Counted from the stretch's first letter, positions 12,076 through 26,728 are shown. The stretch is DNA of 64,000 nt from Schistosoma mansoni (GCF_000237925.1 NC_031499.1:2733316-2797315); one strand, 5' to 3'. Numbers and translations are program-made. Notes: generated from the letters alone by a model not told the origin.

Positions 12076-12954
12076 TCCACAGTTGTTCCTCACTGTTTGA
12101 AACGTACGCACGGACCCACATGAAGTTCAAAGTGTCAATAGGTCTCTGCTCTTCAACAGAGACATAAATCTCTCAGATCAAGAACAGAAATAAGCTACCT
12201 GGTGAGTAACTTATCTAATTCTTAAATCTTACGAGGACAGACTCCTATACATGAGAGTGTTCTCCCTGTGCTATAGGACAAGAAGGGATTATCTGATAAT
12301 GGCATACAACACATTAAGTTCGCCAAGCCATCCAACTGCAAGCATATTTTTTGAACATCACCACAGATTTTCTCAGAGGGACCCTCCAAGGACAGCATTT
12401 CAAGGAGGAAAAACCAAAGTATGATCACTGGCAGACGCCCTCATATGGAAAACTCACCAAGCGGAAATGACTACAGCCCCTTCAGTGGAAGGCTTCGGAA
12501 GGTCATTTAACCAATATTTACTCACCCATGAATTAACATGTTCCTCTTGTAACAGCTATCTGATGTATTTCTCATGATTTACAACAGTTATCATTAACGA
12601 ATATCAGTGACCGTACCCTAAAATGATCATAACCATCTCGGTTTCCGTCCTAATTCTTCCGATTTGATCTGTTCACACCGTTTGAGTCTGTAGATGGTGT
12701 CGAGTCGCGATTGGCTATGATCACCACTACAGGAATATTACGTGACAGGTATGGAGTTAGATCCTTCGGTAGGCTGAAAACCATAAGGCTGTTGACGGTT
12801 GAAATAAGACATATTTGTTGGTGATCTCGTGGTACCGAGAGAATACCTAGACGTTCTAAAGTTTCCAAGAGGAACTACCGAGTGTACTTGAGTTCATGCA
12901 AGATCACAGGCAACGGAATGAAGTGTGTCTTTGGTACACTTGATGAAACGAGTG
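12076..12954. other. No gene recognised
   Basis: Two minus-strand open frames (12222-12428 and 12650-12868) have mixed, fairly protein-like composition, but neither has a recognisable domain or a convincing pair of splice sites. Confidence 0.35.
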
Positions 12955-13745
12955 CAGTAAAGCAATCACTGGTACAATTGGTTACAATAATAATTGTTAC
13001 CATTATACCAATCCCGTTCTCGTCAAAAAAGAAAGGTCACTAAGAGTTACCGATCAACTAACAAAATTATTTAACTATTTCTTGAAGCAATCACTCATAT
13101 TACCAGAAATATAAACTCAAAAATAATTAGTAAAGGGACTAGTGCGGTTGAGTAGCTGAACTACTGTACATTGGTCATTACTGAAGATCTGGATTCGTTT
13201 TGAAGTAAGAAGCAGCAAGAGTAAAGAACCTAACCGGTTTAAACATGTTGTCGTCAAGACAGTAGGCGGAAAATATATATTGATTTTTGTATACCATTGG
13301 CAATACTCTGCCAATTTTTCAAAGCTTGCGTTACAGCACGAGCAATTTGCTTTCTTTCTTTCCGTGGATGTACTTTCACAAAACTAGGGTCTTTCTGTAT
13401 AACTTCGAGTTTTGTACATCGATAGACGTTTGACGATTCAATTTTTTTCGGAAAATGGTTACTTAAAAATTAGAAATGTGTAGGGTAATAAAAATAATAA
13501 CATTCTGTTGATGCTAAATAGGCTTTTATCTGATTTTACCATCTTGTGAATCCTGATTTTACCATCGATAATTTAACTTTTAATTTTTTCTATCGTCTCG
13601 GTGCCCTAATTTGGAATAAGGCAAGGTAAAATAATACTTGTTTGTATCAGCATGTAGTGACCGGCCAGTCTCGATAAGAACACGATTGGGATAACGGAAA
13701 CAATTATTATTATTGTAACCAATTGTACCAGAGATTTTTTTACTG
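12955..13745. mobile_element. 791-bp element with ~85-bp terminal inverted repeats
   Basis: The left end (12955-13040) and the reverse complement of the right end (13653-13745) align over about 85 bases with roughly 80 percent identity, starting with CAGTAAA and sharing 'ctggtacaattggttacaat'. The right end is followed by TA; the left end is preceded by TG. Long inverted ends and a possible TA target suggest a non-autonomous DNA transposon, perhaps Tc1/mariner-like, but no transposase is identified. Confidence 0.6.
13256..13461 (-). other. Possible exon or transposon-encoded ORF, unidentified
   Basis: On the minus strand an acceptor-like 'ctaatttttaag' is followed by an open frame with strong coding feel, including VYRCTKLEVIQKDPSF and KERKQIARAVTQALKNWQ. 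A donor-like G|gtatac occurs at 13295, otherwise the frame stops near 13256. It lies wholly inside the element with inverted ends, on the opposite strand to the synthetase gene. I do not recognise the protein. It could be a remnant transposase or a captured host exon. Confidence 0.35.
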
Positions 13746-14196
13746 TATTTGGTTTTACAGTTAGCTCATTCCTGCCTTATCCAATACCACATCAATGTGA
13801 GAAGTGATCCAGCGGTAACACATATACGGATCAAAGTATATTGTACACCCATGTAATTACCAGCTTATTTACCTAATCTTAAAATTTCCCTAACCACTAC
13901 GAATCATTAGGCTTGGGGTGTTTTAAAGAGCGTGGACTGTTACATGTAGCGTTTTCATTCGGTTTCCCTTCAGTAAACATTTTACAGCTACAAATAAAAA
14001 TCTGGCTTCATGTTCCACCATTATTTGTTGATAACTAATTTTACAAACAATTCAAAGATTCATCGGAATTCTTATCTCTGTTTACTTAAGCAGCCTTTCC
14101 CTGGGTTTTTGGCTTTTGATACAGTTATAAGTTTTACCATCATGCTCAGGACGATTGGTGCTAATTACTTTGTGGTTCACTTTTAATTCTAATCAG
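13746..14196. other. Upstream of first recognised RARS2 exon
   Basis: No exon for the missing N-terminus of the synthetase was identified here. A pyrimidine-rich tract ending in 'taatcag' at 14196 is the acceptor for the first recognised exon. Confidence 0.45.
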
Positions 14197-14367
14197 TCAG
14201 AACCATGAAAAATGGAAAGTGAGTTTTCTATGTTTTAATGATTTCTTCACATCCATAGAATCAAAAAAATGTTTGAGAAACCTTTTGTACACTAATCCCG
14301 TTACAAGAGTACTAATGGGCAATGAGGGAAGTTCCAACCACTCTGAAACTGTTGTCGTAGACTACAG
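14197..14367 (+). CDS. RARS2: RARS2 exon (first recognised)
   Basis: Begins after acceptor 'aattctaatcag', with one base of a split codon, and reads [15 protein letters not shown] to ETVVVDY before donor gtactt. An alternative is a shorter exon from 14259 after 'atccatag', joined to a start ATG at 14212 in another frame. I prefer the long reading because it supplies sequence where RARS2 has its N-terminal domain. Confidence 0.7.
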
Positions 14368-17300
14368 GTACTTTCTCTTTTCTTTACGTGAACTAACAAT
14401 CTTTTTTCCCCTTCTTTCTACTTTCCTTAACATAAGCTCCCCAAATATTGCTAAACCATTCCACCTGGGGCATTTCCGAGCCACTGTAACAGGGAATTTT
14501 GTTAAAAACGTCAATGAAGCTTTTGGACATAAAGTAATTGGAATAAATTACATTGGTGATTGGGGTACTCAATTCGGTAACTACTTTGTATGCTTTCTGC
14601 ACACTTTCTAACTTAGTTTACCTTTATAAATGTTTTGAACCTGTTTCTAAATGCTATGAATGAAGGGAGCTTCGACTGTTCTTTGTTGTTTTGTCGGTGT
14701 TGTATCATTTGAGCCATATGATTTAGTTATGAAACTTTCATCACCATTCGGGATATCTTCTGCACATGTCTCTACATGAGTTGAGTTTTTATGCACCATA
14801 GGGTAACTAGTGTTCAGAAAAAGGCAGCAAACTTTTTGCGCTTGCACCATGACCTATTAAAGTCCTTAATTAAACCGTAGATGGAGAACGCTAGAAAATA
14901 CCGACGAAAGTCTTATTGGAAATCAGTGCTGATATAAAATAAATTGTGATATATGCAAATCTGCAAACGATAACCGAGTAGTCTAGCTTTCAAATATTAA
15001 GTTATTATTGGTTTGCTAATATCTTAGTTCGATGCCTCAGCCTGCATATTCATATTATACAGTCAAACATCCTTAGTTACAGCCCGGTTACAGTCTTTTG
15101 GGTAACAGAGTGAAATAATGAATGGATCTCGTCACCGACCTTCATCTCTACAAAAGTGACGATTCGGGAAAATTCAGGTATATCATGCACCTAAGTTCAC
15201 ATGCTATCGCAAGGCCAAACATTGAGTATCACATGAAAAATAATACATACTACCAGATCAACCTGGTTTTGAACTTAACCAGGATCTTAGCTTATATGTT
15301 TTTACCTTACCTTACCGCGGGTAGAAGGACAAAAGCATATATTCTACATAGTATGACCCTCATAGTATGTTAGGCAGCGTGTGTTTATCGTTCCGAATCG
15401 TAAAAATTCTCAAAGTGACGAAAACCAAATGGGTTACATTAAACAATCACCTGATTGTAACTAAAGCTACATTGTCCAGTAATTTAAGTCATTACTTCGT
15501 CGATAAATTTGATTCAAAACTGCCAATTATGTCCATGGAAATTTAGCAACTGATTTTGCCCCCAAACGCCCTGGTACGTCCGAGAATGGGGAGAGTCCAG
15601 TCTCCCTCTCGAAATCCTCTCACATGGCCACGCGTATATAGCCTCTGCTAGAGAAGTCCTACTCACTGCCTTCTCGCGCCATGGGTGTTGTTTACGTAAT
15701 TGAGTGGACGAAAAGTGAATGTCCGGCACTTTAACCGGGTTGATGGACACGGAAAGTTCACATAGGGGAGTTGAAAAACTCTGATTCGAAACCAATGGTG
15801 CACATGGGCTCCAGTATCCTGAGGGAACAAATGGCGTATGAATCAATCGTTGGTCACCGACTACCATGGGACCGCATCTCCTCACGATGCTCCACTGCCT
15901 TGTGGGTTAGACCTTTAGGTCAGAGGCTCGGGATGTGGCCTCTTGTTTCAATTTGGGCACCTGAGCAGTATCCCATCCCTCACGCAAATCGAATGAGATT
16001 TGTGCGGCGCATATGTATTTGGTGCTCCCTTGTACCAATATTTATGTGTTTAAATAAATAAATAATAAAATAGCAACTGATTTAAGTAATACCGTAAAAG
16101 TATCCGTGATTACATTATATGTTACCGAGCTGTTTATTAAGTGAAGTATAAATTTCACCCTCTCTTAGTCAAAAACCCCACCGGAAACCTAAATAGTTCG
16201 GTTTTTAGTGAGACAATGTATCTAAAATAAAGCATAATATAATTTCGTTAAAAACATTCTGCTCAATAATATAAACCTTCATAAGTAAAAAACTTAACTT
16301 CCAGATATCTTGGCATCAGGATTTTCAAAATATGGGGATGAGATTGAATTGCGAAGAAATCCTATTGAACATTTATATAAAGTAAGTATGTGTCAATTGA
16401 AAATATCTGTGTTTTATTGTCGTTTTACAAACCTATATTCAGAATGTTTCACTCATAACATAGTGTCATTTTGAATAGATCATTTGTTCAATTTTAAAAA
16501 ATGAGAAGGATGTCAAATTACCGTTGAAACGGCACAAGAGTAATGAGTGGAACATTACATGGACCCTCTCTATTGTTACTATTTACAAGATAAGTGAACG
16601 ACTAGTTAGATTGTTAGATATATGGTACAAAGGAGACTTTTTAATGGAATATTATCTTCGCTACGGTCGTCTAATATCTGTGGCTACGATACTTCATTTT
16701 ACTCTTCGAAAATCTAAACAAAATCGAAAGAAAAAAGCATGCATTTCAGTAACTCTGAATAACAAAGTTATAATTACCATAATTACCATCAGAATCTTAT
16801 GGCATCTTTCCGATTCTTCCACTGATTATGTGCAAATCGACCAGTTGGTGTATTATGGTTCGACCTTTATCAGCGTACGCTATGGTGAGGACTAAGCTCC
16901 TGTATTAAATGACGTCGATTGGAAAACAGGAAGTACTGGACGACTTCTTGGTCCTAGTTTGAAGGTTTTCGGCAGTGTACGCCCATGATACCACCAGGAA
17001 TTGAATCCAGGACCTTCAGACCTTAGGGTGAGCACGCATCCACTCATATCAACGCGCTAAATAATGAAACAATCATCTTTTACAAAACCACTAGCTAACT
17101 GCTTCACTTGTGACATACTTTAGTTCTGTAGTTGTTATTTGTATCGCAAACATTTAGCTAACAGTGTATAATCTACCCAATAAAAAGCGATTAGATAATG
17201 ATGAAAAAGACCATATAATAATAATGATCATAATTATAATAGTTTTTTCTCGTATTGAACAAGAACATGCAAGATGCAAAATAATAATAGAGAAGTTAAT

Positions 17301-20300
17301 CGTACCATCAGTGTATAAATTTATGGAGTCAGTTGAACTCCTTAATTTTCATCTTGAACTAGTCTTAGTTAGATAAACATTGAAAATTAGAAGACGCTAA
17401 ACAGTTGTTTATGTAGGACTTCATGGGGCTCTAGTGAGAAGCCTGGATCAGTGAAGTTCAACTCTAATTGATATGTTGCATCTACCCACCGATGATTGCC
17501 CGATATCTCTAGTTCATTGAAATTAGACCTATAAACCATTGGGTGCCACTTCACCAATTTAGAGGTCAAGCACTCACTGATAGATCAGGTGGTCCTAGGT
17601 TCCATCCTCCGTAGTTGGACTATGAATGGGCACTGATGAAGAGTGCCATACTAAGACGACAGAGCTAAACAATCCTTCCTGGCTTTACATGATTGTTTAA
17701 CTAATGTAAGTCCATAATGTAGATCCCTTATAAAGCCTGTTCTTTGGTTCAGTGAAATTGATAAAATGTTTTCTTTTAACGAATAGGATAACAGAGTTCA
17801 AAATATATCTGGCTGATCTGTTATTTTGCCTAATGTTTCAGAATACGACATTTAATTGCCTTAATTAAACTCTATGCAACCGAGTGAAATAATACTATAA
17901 CAACTATATGGGTTGTAATCAACGCAAACAGTTACCGAATAAAAATATTTCGTTCACCCTCAACAGTATTGAAAATCGATACCTGGTTTAGGAGTAAGAA
18001 TAGTTTTTTCATCAACACAAATATATCTCTTTGCAGTGGCAGCAATAATGGTGAACACTAAACTAATATTAAAAACGTTTTACCTAACATTATCGTGCCA
18101 CTTTTTTTGTTCCATATATCACACTTTGTCTTCTCGTAAATCCTGAATTACGATTTTCGTTATTTCGCCAATCCGTATTTTCTCCGCATATTGTCTATGT
18201 CTGGTCTTTTCTACTACCACTAATAGTGTTACTTCTACTACTCTGTTATTTGCTTTGACCATTTTATGAATATGCCAAACCAATAGGGAATTGAAATATC
18301 GGTGATTAGTACAGTTTATGATGATATAGCTTAGAAAGAGGACTTGTTTTCGTAAAATTTTATATTTTGTCTAATGACTATCTAAACGACTTCAATTTAA
18401 CTAAGCAAATGTATTTTCAACTAGTCCGCATTGCTAAAATATTATTAATATTCGATTTGAATTATCCGGTTGTTGATTTTTAGAACTGAACTTTAATCAA
18501 CAGTAGTTGGATACGTTAGTGGGTTGCTGGGCTCAGTGGATTCAAAGATGATGCACTGGGTACCAGGTTCAAGTCTCTCAGTATGAACATCAACACTGTG
18601 ATGAAAATACATATTCAACTGACGAGTCCTATGGTTGAACGAAACGCTCATCCTACATTCTATTCTTAACCACCACTAATCCATTCTAAAAACTTATATT
18701 ATCAAATTTTGTGCAAAGGAAATACACTCGTGTTCTGAAAATTGAATAAGTTGACATACTTAGGTTTTTTAACCCTATAATTTCCTTTTGATCATTATTT
18801 TGAAATTAAAACTTTGTAGATCGTGATAAGAGTGTGATGGGAAAAAATATCCCTAAAAATCATTGATCATTGAATAACCATCCTCTTCTTTGCATTAATG
18901 TTGAACTGTCAAGCGGTGGGGTTCAGATCTTGTTCTGTTCGTAATTTCACAGTTGGATGTTCCTTATCTCACCGTTAATTTCCATTGTGAAATTCGAACC
19001 CCGATACGAATTGATTCAAATATCAAGTCACTAACTACTGAGTTCAAACAGACTCTAACTTGTTAAATGGCTATGTACTTTTTCGTAAAGGTTTGTATTT
19101 TTCCTTTGTTGATGTTAAAGACTGCAACTGATCATCTCTACTGGAATACGTGTTTCCTGAGTAGATTGCTTCAATATTAATCACAAGTTGGATTAAATGT
19201 GAATAACACATTGGCAATTAGAACTATGGGTACTGAGTTCAGTTCTCAATTTTGAACATGAACATTGGATGCAGGCATTTTCAGCTGATAAGTTTAAAAT
19301 GGAATTAATCAACTTTCTTGAATTCCACCGCTACTAGCCATATTCCAAATTTAATAAAACTGATGACAAAACAGCAACATTGAAACAATGCGCTGAGGAT
19401 ACACATAGCCAACATAGAGTGATCAATTACAGTCGTTAACATTAACAATGAAGAAATAATATCCCTTATAAAGAAAACAGGTCTACCATTTTATTTTGCT
19501 ACAACAGGTCTATGTACAAGCGAATCGTGATATTCAATCATCAAATGAAAAAAGTCGACATGGAATTGATCATGGAAATGAATCAGTTAACTTATCCAAA
19601 CCAATACTCAATAATACAACTGAAATACAATCTCGTGATACTGAATTCTGGCGATATATTCGTAAAGTAACTTGTGAACAGTTGGAATCAAATTATCAGG
19701 TAAAAAGGAAAAGAATTGCTGTTTTATCATACATGTTTTTATTGTCTTTATCTTCTTTACATTATTTTGTTTCCTGTTACTGTTCAGTAGTTGTAATTAA
19801 AACTTATTGATAGAACTTTACTCAGCCACATAGGAGCGGCCAAACCAAAACGTGCCATCAGTTCAAAAAGTCATTAACTTCTGGTCTGAGCCATGTTGGT
19901 AGATACAGACTACTTGGTTGCGGTCTGCGCGACTATCCTAACCAATGGTTGGAGACTGTGGGTGACATGGCTCAGAATTGACCACAATGGCGTAGGTGTA
20001 TTCACTCTTTGTATTCCCTTAAAACCGTGAGATTGAAATTTCTCTATACCTTTCTTTCTACAAACCAACTATTTCTCCTTATATGCAGTCTTCCTTTTAC
20101 ATATTACTACCATTGAAGTATCTGCTTCCATGAATTTGGTGTTCATCTTAGTGTGCTGATGAGGTGTAGCAACGTGGACCGATGTATATATGTGTCTCGT
20201 CTTACATTGCAGCCTTTGACCTAAAGATCTGATCCACTAGGCAGGGGAGCATCGTAAGGAGATGCAGTTCCATATTAGCCGGTGACCAACGATTGATTCA

Positions 20301-23300
20301 CACGCCATTTGTTCCCTCAGGATACTGGAGCCCATGTGCACCATTGGTTTCTAATCAGGGTTTTCCAACTCTCCTAGGTGGACTTTCCGTGTCCACCAAC
20401 CCGGTTAAAGTGCCGGACGTTCGCTTTTCGTCCTCTCACTTTCGTGAACAACACCCATGGCGCGAGAAGGCAGTGAGTAGGACTTCTCTAGCAGAGGCTA
20501 TATACGCGTGGCCATGTGAGAGGATTTCGAGAGGGAGACTGGACTCTCCCTACTCTCGGCCGTACTAGGGCATTTGAGGGCTTTTTCCTCTAGAAAAGGA
20601 ATACATTAATCTACAAATAAAACGTGGTTGGAAGTTATTCAGCGTATGTGAATAACTAAGGAATATGATAACTATAGGTCATTGGCTTTTCAATAAAATC
20701 AAGCTCAATTCACATTGCGTCATGTTAATCCTTTATTATAAATTCTAGATACCTAATTGTCTTTCGGAATAATTTTTTACAATGAAGAATCTAATTAATT
20801 AATCAATAACAACAAATGAACACTTTTCATAAGTAAACCTATAAACAGTTTTCATTAACTAGGCTCTGGGAAACTGAATAGTTTTAACGGTTAACTGCAA
20901 TCGGTTAAGTCATGGGTTTAAATCTCCTTAAGATTAGTGAATGTCATCTCAATTTATTACATCAAATTGCATACCATCAGAACAGAATAATACCTGGTAT
21001 ATTTGTCGGTCTATTTGTTATTACGTCCTAGTTCTCTTGATTGTAAATTTAAACTTTAATGTGCAGTCAATAAAATTAGATGTGATTAGCTCGTGAGTGT
21101 AGACACACAGATGTGCTAAATTTATGGGACGGGAAATTAATTTTTATGATTGTTATGTACTCTAGGTTTCATTGTGTGTAGGCTACTTGTATTTGTGTTA
21201 ATGAAACTTGTCTAACCTATGATCTGGTTCTCAATTGTGTTGTTCTTGAATTCTGTATTGTTGAATATTATGATCTCTCGTCTAGTAGTGTATTATATAC
21301 TGTAATATTACATACATAGTATCGACAAATTGTTCATTATTTTTGTTGTTACAATAGTGTCTTACAAAAAAGTTATGCATAGAAAGGTATTCAACTACAA
21401 AACAGGATAAACAGATAGAATAAGTCTTTGTATCGACAGTGCCGATCTTGATGTTTCCCCCCTCAGGGATCTTTATAACCACTAGTAGTTTTCATCACCC
21501 CAAAATCCGTTTACCCTAGCACCCCTTTAATTATCTGCATCACTTGTGGATCGATAGTCACTAATTTAACAAGATCTCCACTGTATCCTAATCCAACGAC
21601 CCTGAAAGATTCGAAGAGTGCACAAAAACCGGAAATGACTGTTGCAAGGATTAAGTGAATATAATTACTCTGACAATGAAAATGAATATTATTAGTTTAC
21701 TTTATAATATTACACAACAAATAAACGTACGTTGCATCACTCGTGCGGAAATTACTAAAAATGGAACGGATTACTGAATAATAAAAGTAGTATATATGAA
21801 TACACAAAAATGAGTTGGGTAGGGAAAGACGGATAATGCAAACGAAGTTAATATCTATTCTTTTCTAAATTAATTTGTTCCCATCTTAATATTCTTCAAT
21901 TACGCTGATGAGTTGACCCTTTTAAATTTTGTTTTTCTTAATTATCTTTATAGCGTATGAATATTCGATTTACAAGTTATGAATATGAATCTGATTATGT
22001 GGAGAAAGCTTATTCACTTGCTAACATGTTACTAGCCAATGGGTTAGCTTACAAAAGTTTGTAAGTTGCATAGACTTCAATAATAATTTAAAATTTATTC
22101 ATTGTTTTGAATGAGAGAAAACTTCTAAAGAAAATCAGCCAAAATTATTGCATTCTAACGACCTTGGTCTTCTTATCAGCCAATCAGAATGTAATGCTTA
22201 GTTCTAAAACAGTAAACAATAAAATCAAATAAAACTACGGTGAAGTAGTAGGCTTGACACAATAAGCAATCCGTGAGTTAAATTTATGACCCTGTAGGGT
22301 TTTCCTTACTAACTGACACTAAATATAATCCAAAAAAGTTAGGGTAAGATAATAGGAATTACACCAGTGTTATTATGTACTAGGATTACCAAATAAGGTA
22401 TTGAGTCATTTCTCAGTCCAATCTCAGAATTTATTTTTGATGTGGATAGTGGTCATACTTTCGAAGCATGGTTTTACAGAATAGGTGATATTTTCCGAAT
22501 AGAATTTCCCGCTATGGACGACCCAAAGAAAGTCCGTTTTTTGTTACAGAAACTTGGTCCTAATAAGCATCAAAAGTATAAAATTCATTCCGCCTAAACA
22601 TCCACAAGAAGTCAATTTCGATGGAACTGTCAACACTAAATAAAATATTTTGTAAACAGATGTCACTATTTCGTATCCAGTATAATTGTAAACAGTTGAC
22701 TAAAGAAGCTGATGATGACTACGCTACGTACGCCGGTAGAGTGAATTTACAAGCAAAACGATTTAAATTTAATGCATTATCCAATGGTCCAGTAATGGCC
22801 ATTTTAGAAACAGGTTCTGTAGTGGGTTCGAATCTATTTATGCCCAAAGCAGAATGTACAATTAGTGAATTTTTGATTGAGATCATGAATCAATGAATGT
22901 TAGACCACTATTGAAAACCTGGAAGCATTGGACAGCCGTTTCGTTCTAGTGTGGGACTTCTCAACAATGTGTGACCGAAGGTCCTGGGTTTGAATCCCAC
23001 ATGCGAGGTTTACTAATAATTTCCAATTTATTAGCTACAGTCTATAGTACTCACAACCACTTTTGGCTTCATCTCGTATAGTTATTTTTTCATTTTACAG
23101 TGTGATACGGTCCGGTCTGTTTGTATGGAAACTACGTATATCTGAAGTATACTACTCATACAGTGGAGGCGGATATTGTGTTCTGGACTGAACGGTCTGG
23201 GTCAGTCTGAAAGTTGCTAAACAGAGGACCAGTAAGGACTAAGGGTTGACGCAAGTCTGCTCGTGCTGGTTAACTCATCATTGGTTTAGCACAGGTCCTA

Positions 23301-26300
23301 GATCACAGAAGTCGGTTTTCTGACTGGCGATTTTGTCACGTGATAATTGACAGGGGCAAACGTTAGGTATTTTAACCTGTATTACCCATTGTTTCGTTCA
23401 TAGACGTCAGCACTATTCATCTATTCAAAACTTATCTTTTTTACAACTCCACTGTTCACCATTTAATTACTGATTTGTGATAATATAACAAAACTCCGCC
23501 TGTAGCTCTTCTAGAGTTACTGCCGGTCCCAAGCCCGGATAAAGGAGGAGGGTTGGGCATGGGGTTAGCGACCCCATCCCGTAGAAAAGCTAACTCGCTA
23601 AAAAAACGCTAACCAGAAAAAATAATTCAAACCATTTAAACTCTGCCCTGGGAGTTGAAGGAATAATGACGTCTCATGATGAAAGCCGAAATTCTTCGGA
23701 AGTCACGAGATCGATGCACCTTCTAACAACCAGAGCAACACTCTTTATAGGTACATGGAACGTCCGGACAATGTGGGAGACAGGAAAGACCAGCCAAATA
23801 TCAATGGAAATGAGGAGATACAACTTGGCAGTACTCGGAATCGGTGAAACCCATTGGACACAAACTGGAGAACAAAGGCTAGGTACAGGAGAGATGCTGC
23901 TGTACTCCGGTCACGAAGGGGAAAATGCTCCACACACTCAGGGAGTTGCTCTAATGCTATCCAAAGAAGCACGAAATGCACTTGTGGGATGGGAATCTCA
24001 TGGACCCAGGATAATCAAAGCATCATTCAGAACAAAGAAAGAGGGAGCCACAATGAATGTTATCCAATGTTATGCACCCACCAATGATAGCAACGACGAT
24101 GATAAAGATCAGTTCTATGAAAGGCTGCAATCAACAATAGCGAAGTGCTCACGAAAGGACCTCACCATCCTGATGGGAGATCTAAATGCTAAAGTTGGAG
24201 TGGGCAACACAGGATATGAAGATGTAATTGGACGACATGTATTAGGAGAGAGAAATGAAAATGGGGAGAGACATGCAAACCTATGTGCATTCAACAAATT
24301 GGTTATAGGCGACACAATATTCCCACACAAGCGCATACACAAAGCTACATGGATCTCACCGGACCAAACCACAGAGAACCAGATAGATCACATCTGTATC
24401 AACAAAAAATTCCGAAGATCAATGGAAGATGTGAGAACCCGGAGAGGAGCTGACATAGCTTCAGATCACCACCTGGTTGTGGCCAAGATGAGACTGAAGC
24501 TAAAGAAACACTGGACAACTGGACAAACAGCACTACAAAGTTTCAATACAGCCTTCCTTCGAGATACTGACAAGCTCCATGAATTCAAGATAACTCTCAA
24601 CAACAGGTTCCAGGCTCTACAGGATCTACTGAATGAACAAGAAACTACTTTGGAGGACAACTGGAAAGGGATAAAAGAAGCACTAACTTCAACGTGTCAG
24701 GAGGTTCCCGGTCCTAAAAAGCATCATCATAAGGAATGGATCTCTATGGGAACCCTCAACAAAATTCAAGAAAGGAAGAACAAGAAACTAGCAATTAACA
24801 ACAGCCGAACACAATCAGAGAAAGTCAAAGCACAAGCAGACTACGCAAAAGCAAACAAGGAAGTGAAGAAAAGCCGACAAGTAGAAATATATGGGAGAAC
24901 TAGCAACGACGGCGGAAAAAGCTGCAAGAGAAGGGAATATGAAACAACTATATGATACAACGACGAAATTGGCAGGGAGATATAGCAAACCAGAGAGACC
25001 AGTCAAGGACAAAGAAGGAAAGACAATCACTGAGATTCAAGAACAGAGGAAAAGATGGGCAGAATACTTCGAGGAACTGCTGAATAGACCAGCCCCATTG
25101 AATCCACCGAACATCGAAGCAGCCCACACAGACCTTCCAATAGATGTCACTCCATCAACGATCGAAGAAGTCAAGATGGCCATCAGACAAATCAAAAGTG
25201 GGAAGGCGGCAGGACCTGACAATATACCAGCAGAAGCACTGAAGTCAGACATTGAAATAACTGCAAACATGCTTCACCTTCTATTCAAGAAGATTTGGGA
25301 AGAGGAACAAGTGCCAATGGACTGGAAAGAAGGATATCTCATCAAGATACCAAAGAAAGGAGATCTGAGCCAATGTGAGAACTACAGAGGTATCAGTTTG
25401 TTATCAGTACCAGGAAAAGTTTTCAACAGAGTGCTGCTGAATCGGATGAAAGACGCAGTAGACGCCGAACTTAGGGATCATCAGGCTGGATTCCGTAAGG
25501 ATCGGTCGTGCACAGACCAGATTGCGACACTACGGATCATCGTTGAACAATCAGTTGAGTGGAATTCATCACTATACGTCAACTTTATTGACTATGAGAA
25601 GGCGTTTGACAGCGTGGACAGGAGAACATTATGGAAACTTCTTCGACACTATGGAGTTCCTGAAAAGATTGTCAACATTATCCAAAACTCATACGATGGA
25701 CTACAGTGCAAAGTCATGCATGGAGGACAGCTGACAGATACATTTCCAGTAAGGACCGGAGTCAGACAAGGCTGTCTACTCTCCCCATTCCTCTTCTAGT
25801 GATTGACTGGATTATGAAGAATTCGACATCTGAGGGGAAATACGGAATACAATGGACTTCTCAGAATCAATTAGATGATTTGGACTTCGCAGATGACCTA
25901 GCCCTCCTCTCTCATACACACGAACAAATGCAGATGAAGACAGCAAATGTAGCAGCAGCCTCCGCATCGATAGGCACTTTGTATTGTATTGTTATTAAGT
26001 TATCTGATCAAGTACGGTAAGCTAAACAGTAGAATGTACTTTCACTGTATGATTCTTTGCTGTACTCGTTACCTATTCCATTTTTGTGGGTTTTTTTTCC
26101 AGTGATGGACTGACTTGTATGTCTACAGAAAACATTAATGATGTGAATTTTTCGAATCAAAATATTATCCTATTAAAAAGTGATAATTCAACTTTATATT
26201 TAACCAGGTAAATAATTTAAACAGTTAATTTGCTTTATACTTGTGGTGGTCGATATTTGATATTATCCCTAAACTTCGTGTATTGTTCGTCCTGATAACC

Positions 26301-26728
26301 ATTACTCGATAACGTCCTAACGGTGTATAAATCAGAAGGCGTATACGAAGGGTTGATTTCGTTTATTATTGGACCACATACAGATATCCAATATTACAGG
26401 CACGTTAAGCAAGCATGAAAGAGTGGTGCCGTAAAGCAGGCGAGTGAGCGTGAGAGTCGAATGAGCAAGTACAGTGCACCGCACTGTACTTGCTCATTCG
26501 AGTAACGGTTATCAAGACGAACGATACACGAAGTTTAAGGATAATATAGAATATCGACCACCACACACTATGTTATAATTAGGCTTGATTATCTATACTA
26601 CATCGTATGTAGCTTGTCTTTTGAATGCATAGTTTTCTTTTTAACTTACAGGGATATAGCGGCGGCGATTTCTCGTTACGAAAAATATCATTTCGATAGG
26701 ATACATTATGTGGTATGCAATATATTCG

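Noticed and set aside
15514-15885. 123-codon minus-strand open frame that recurs at 20293 and 37336
   Set aside because: The frame recurs because the family 5 repeat recurs. It has no known domain and is better explained as a property of the repeat than as a gene.
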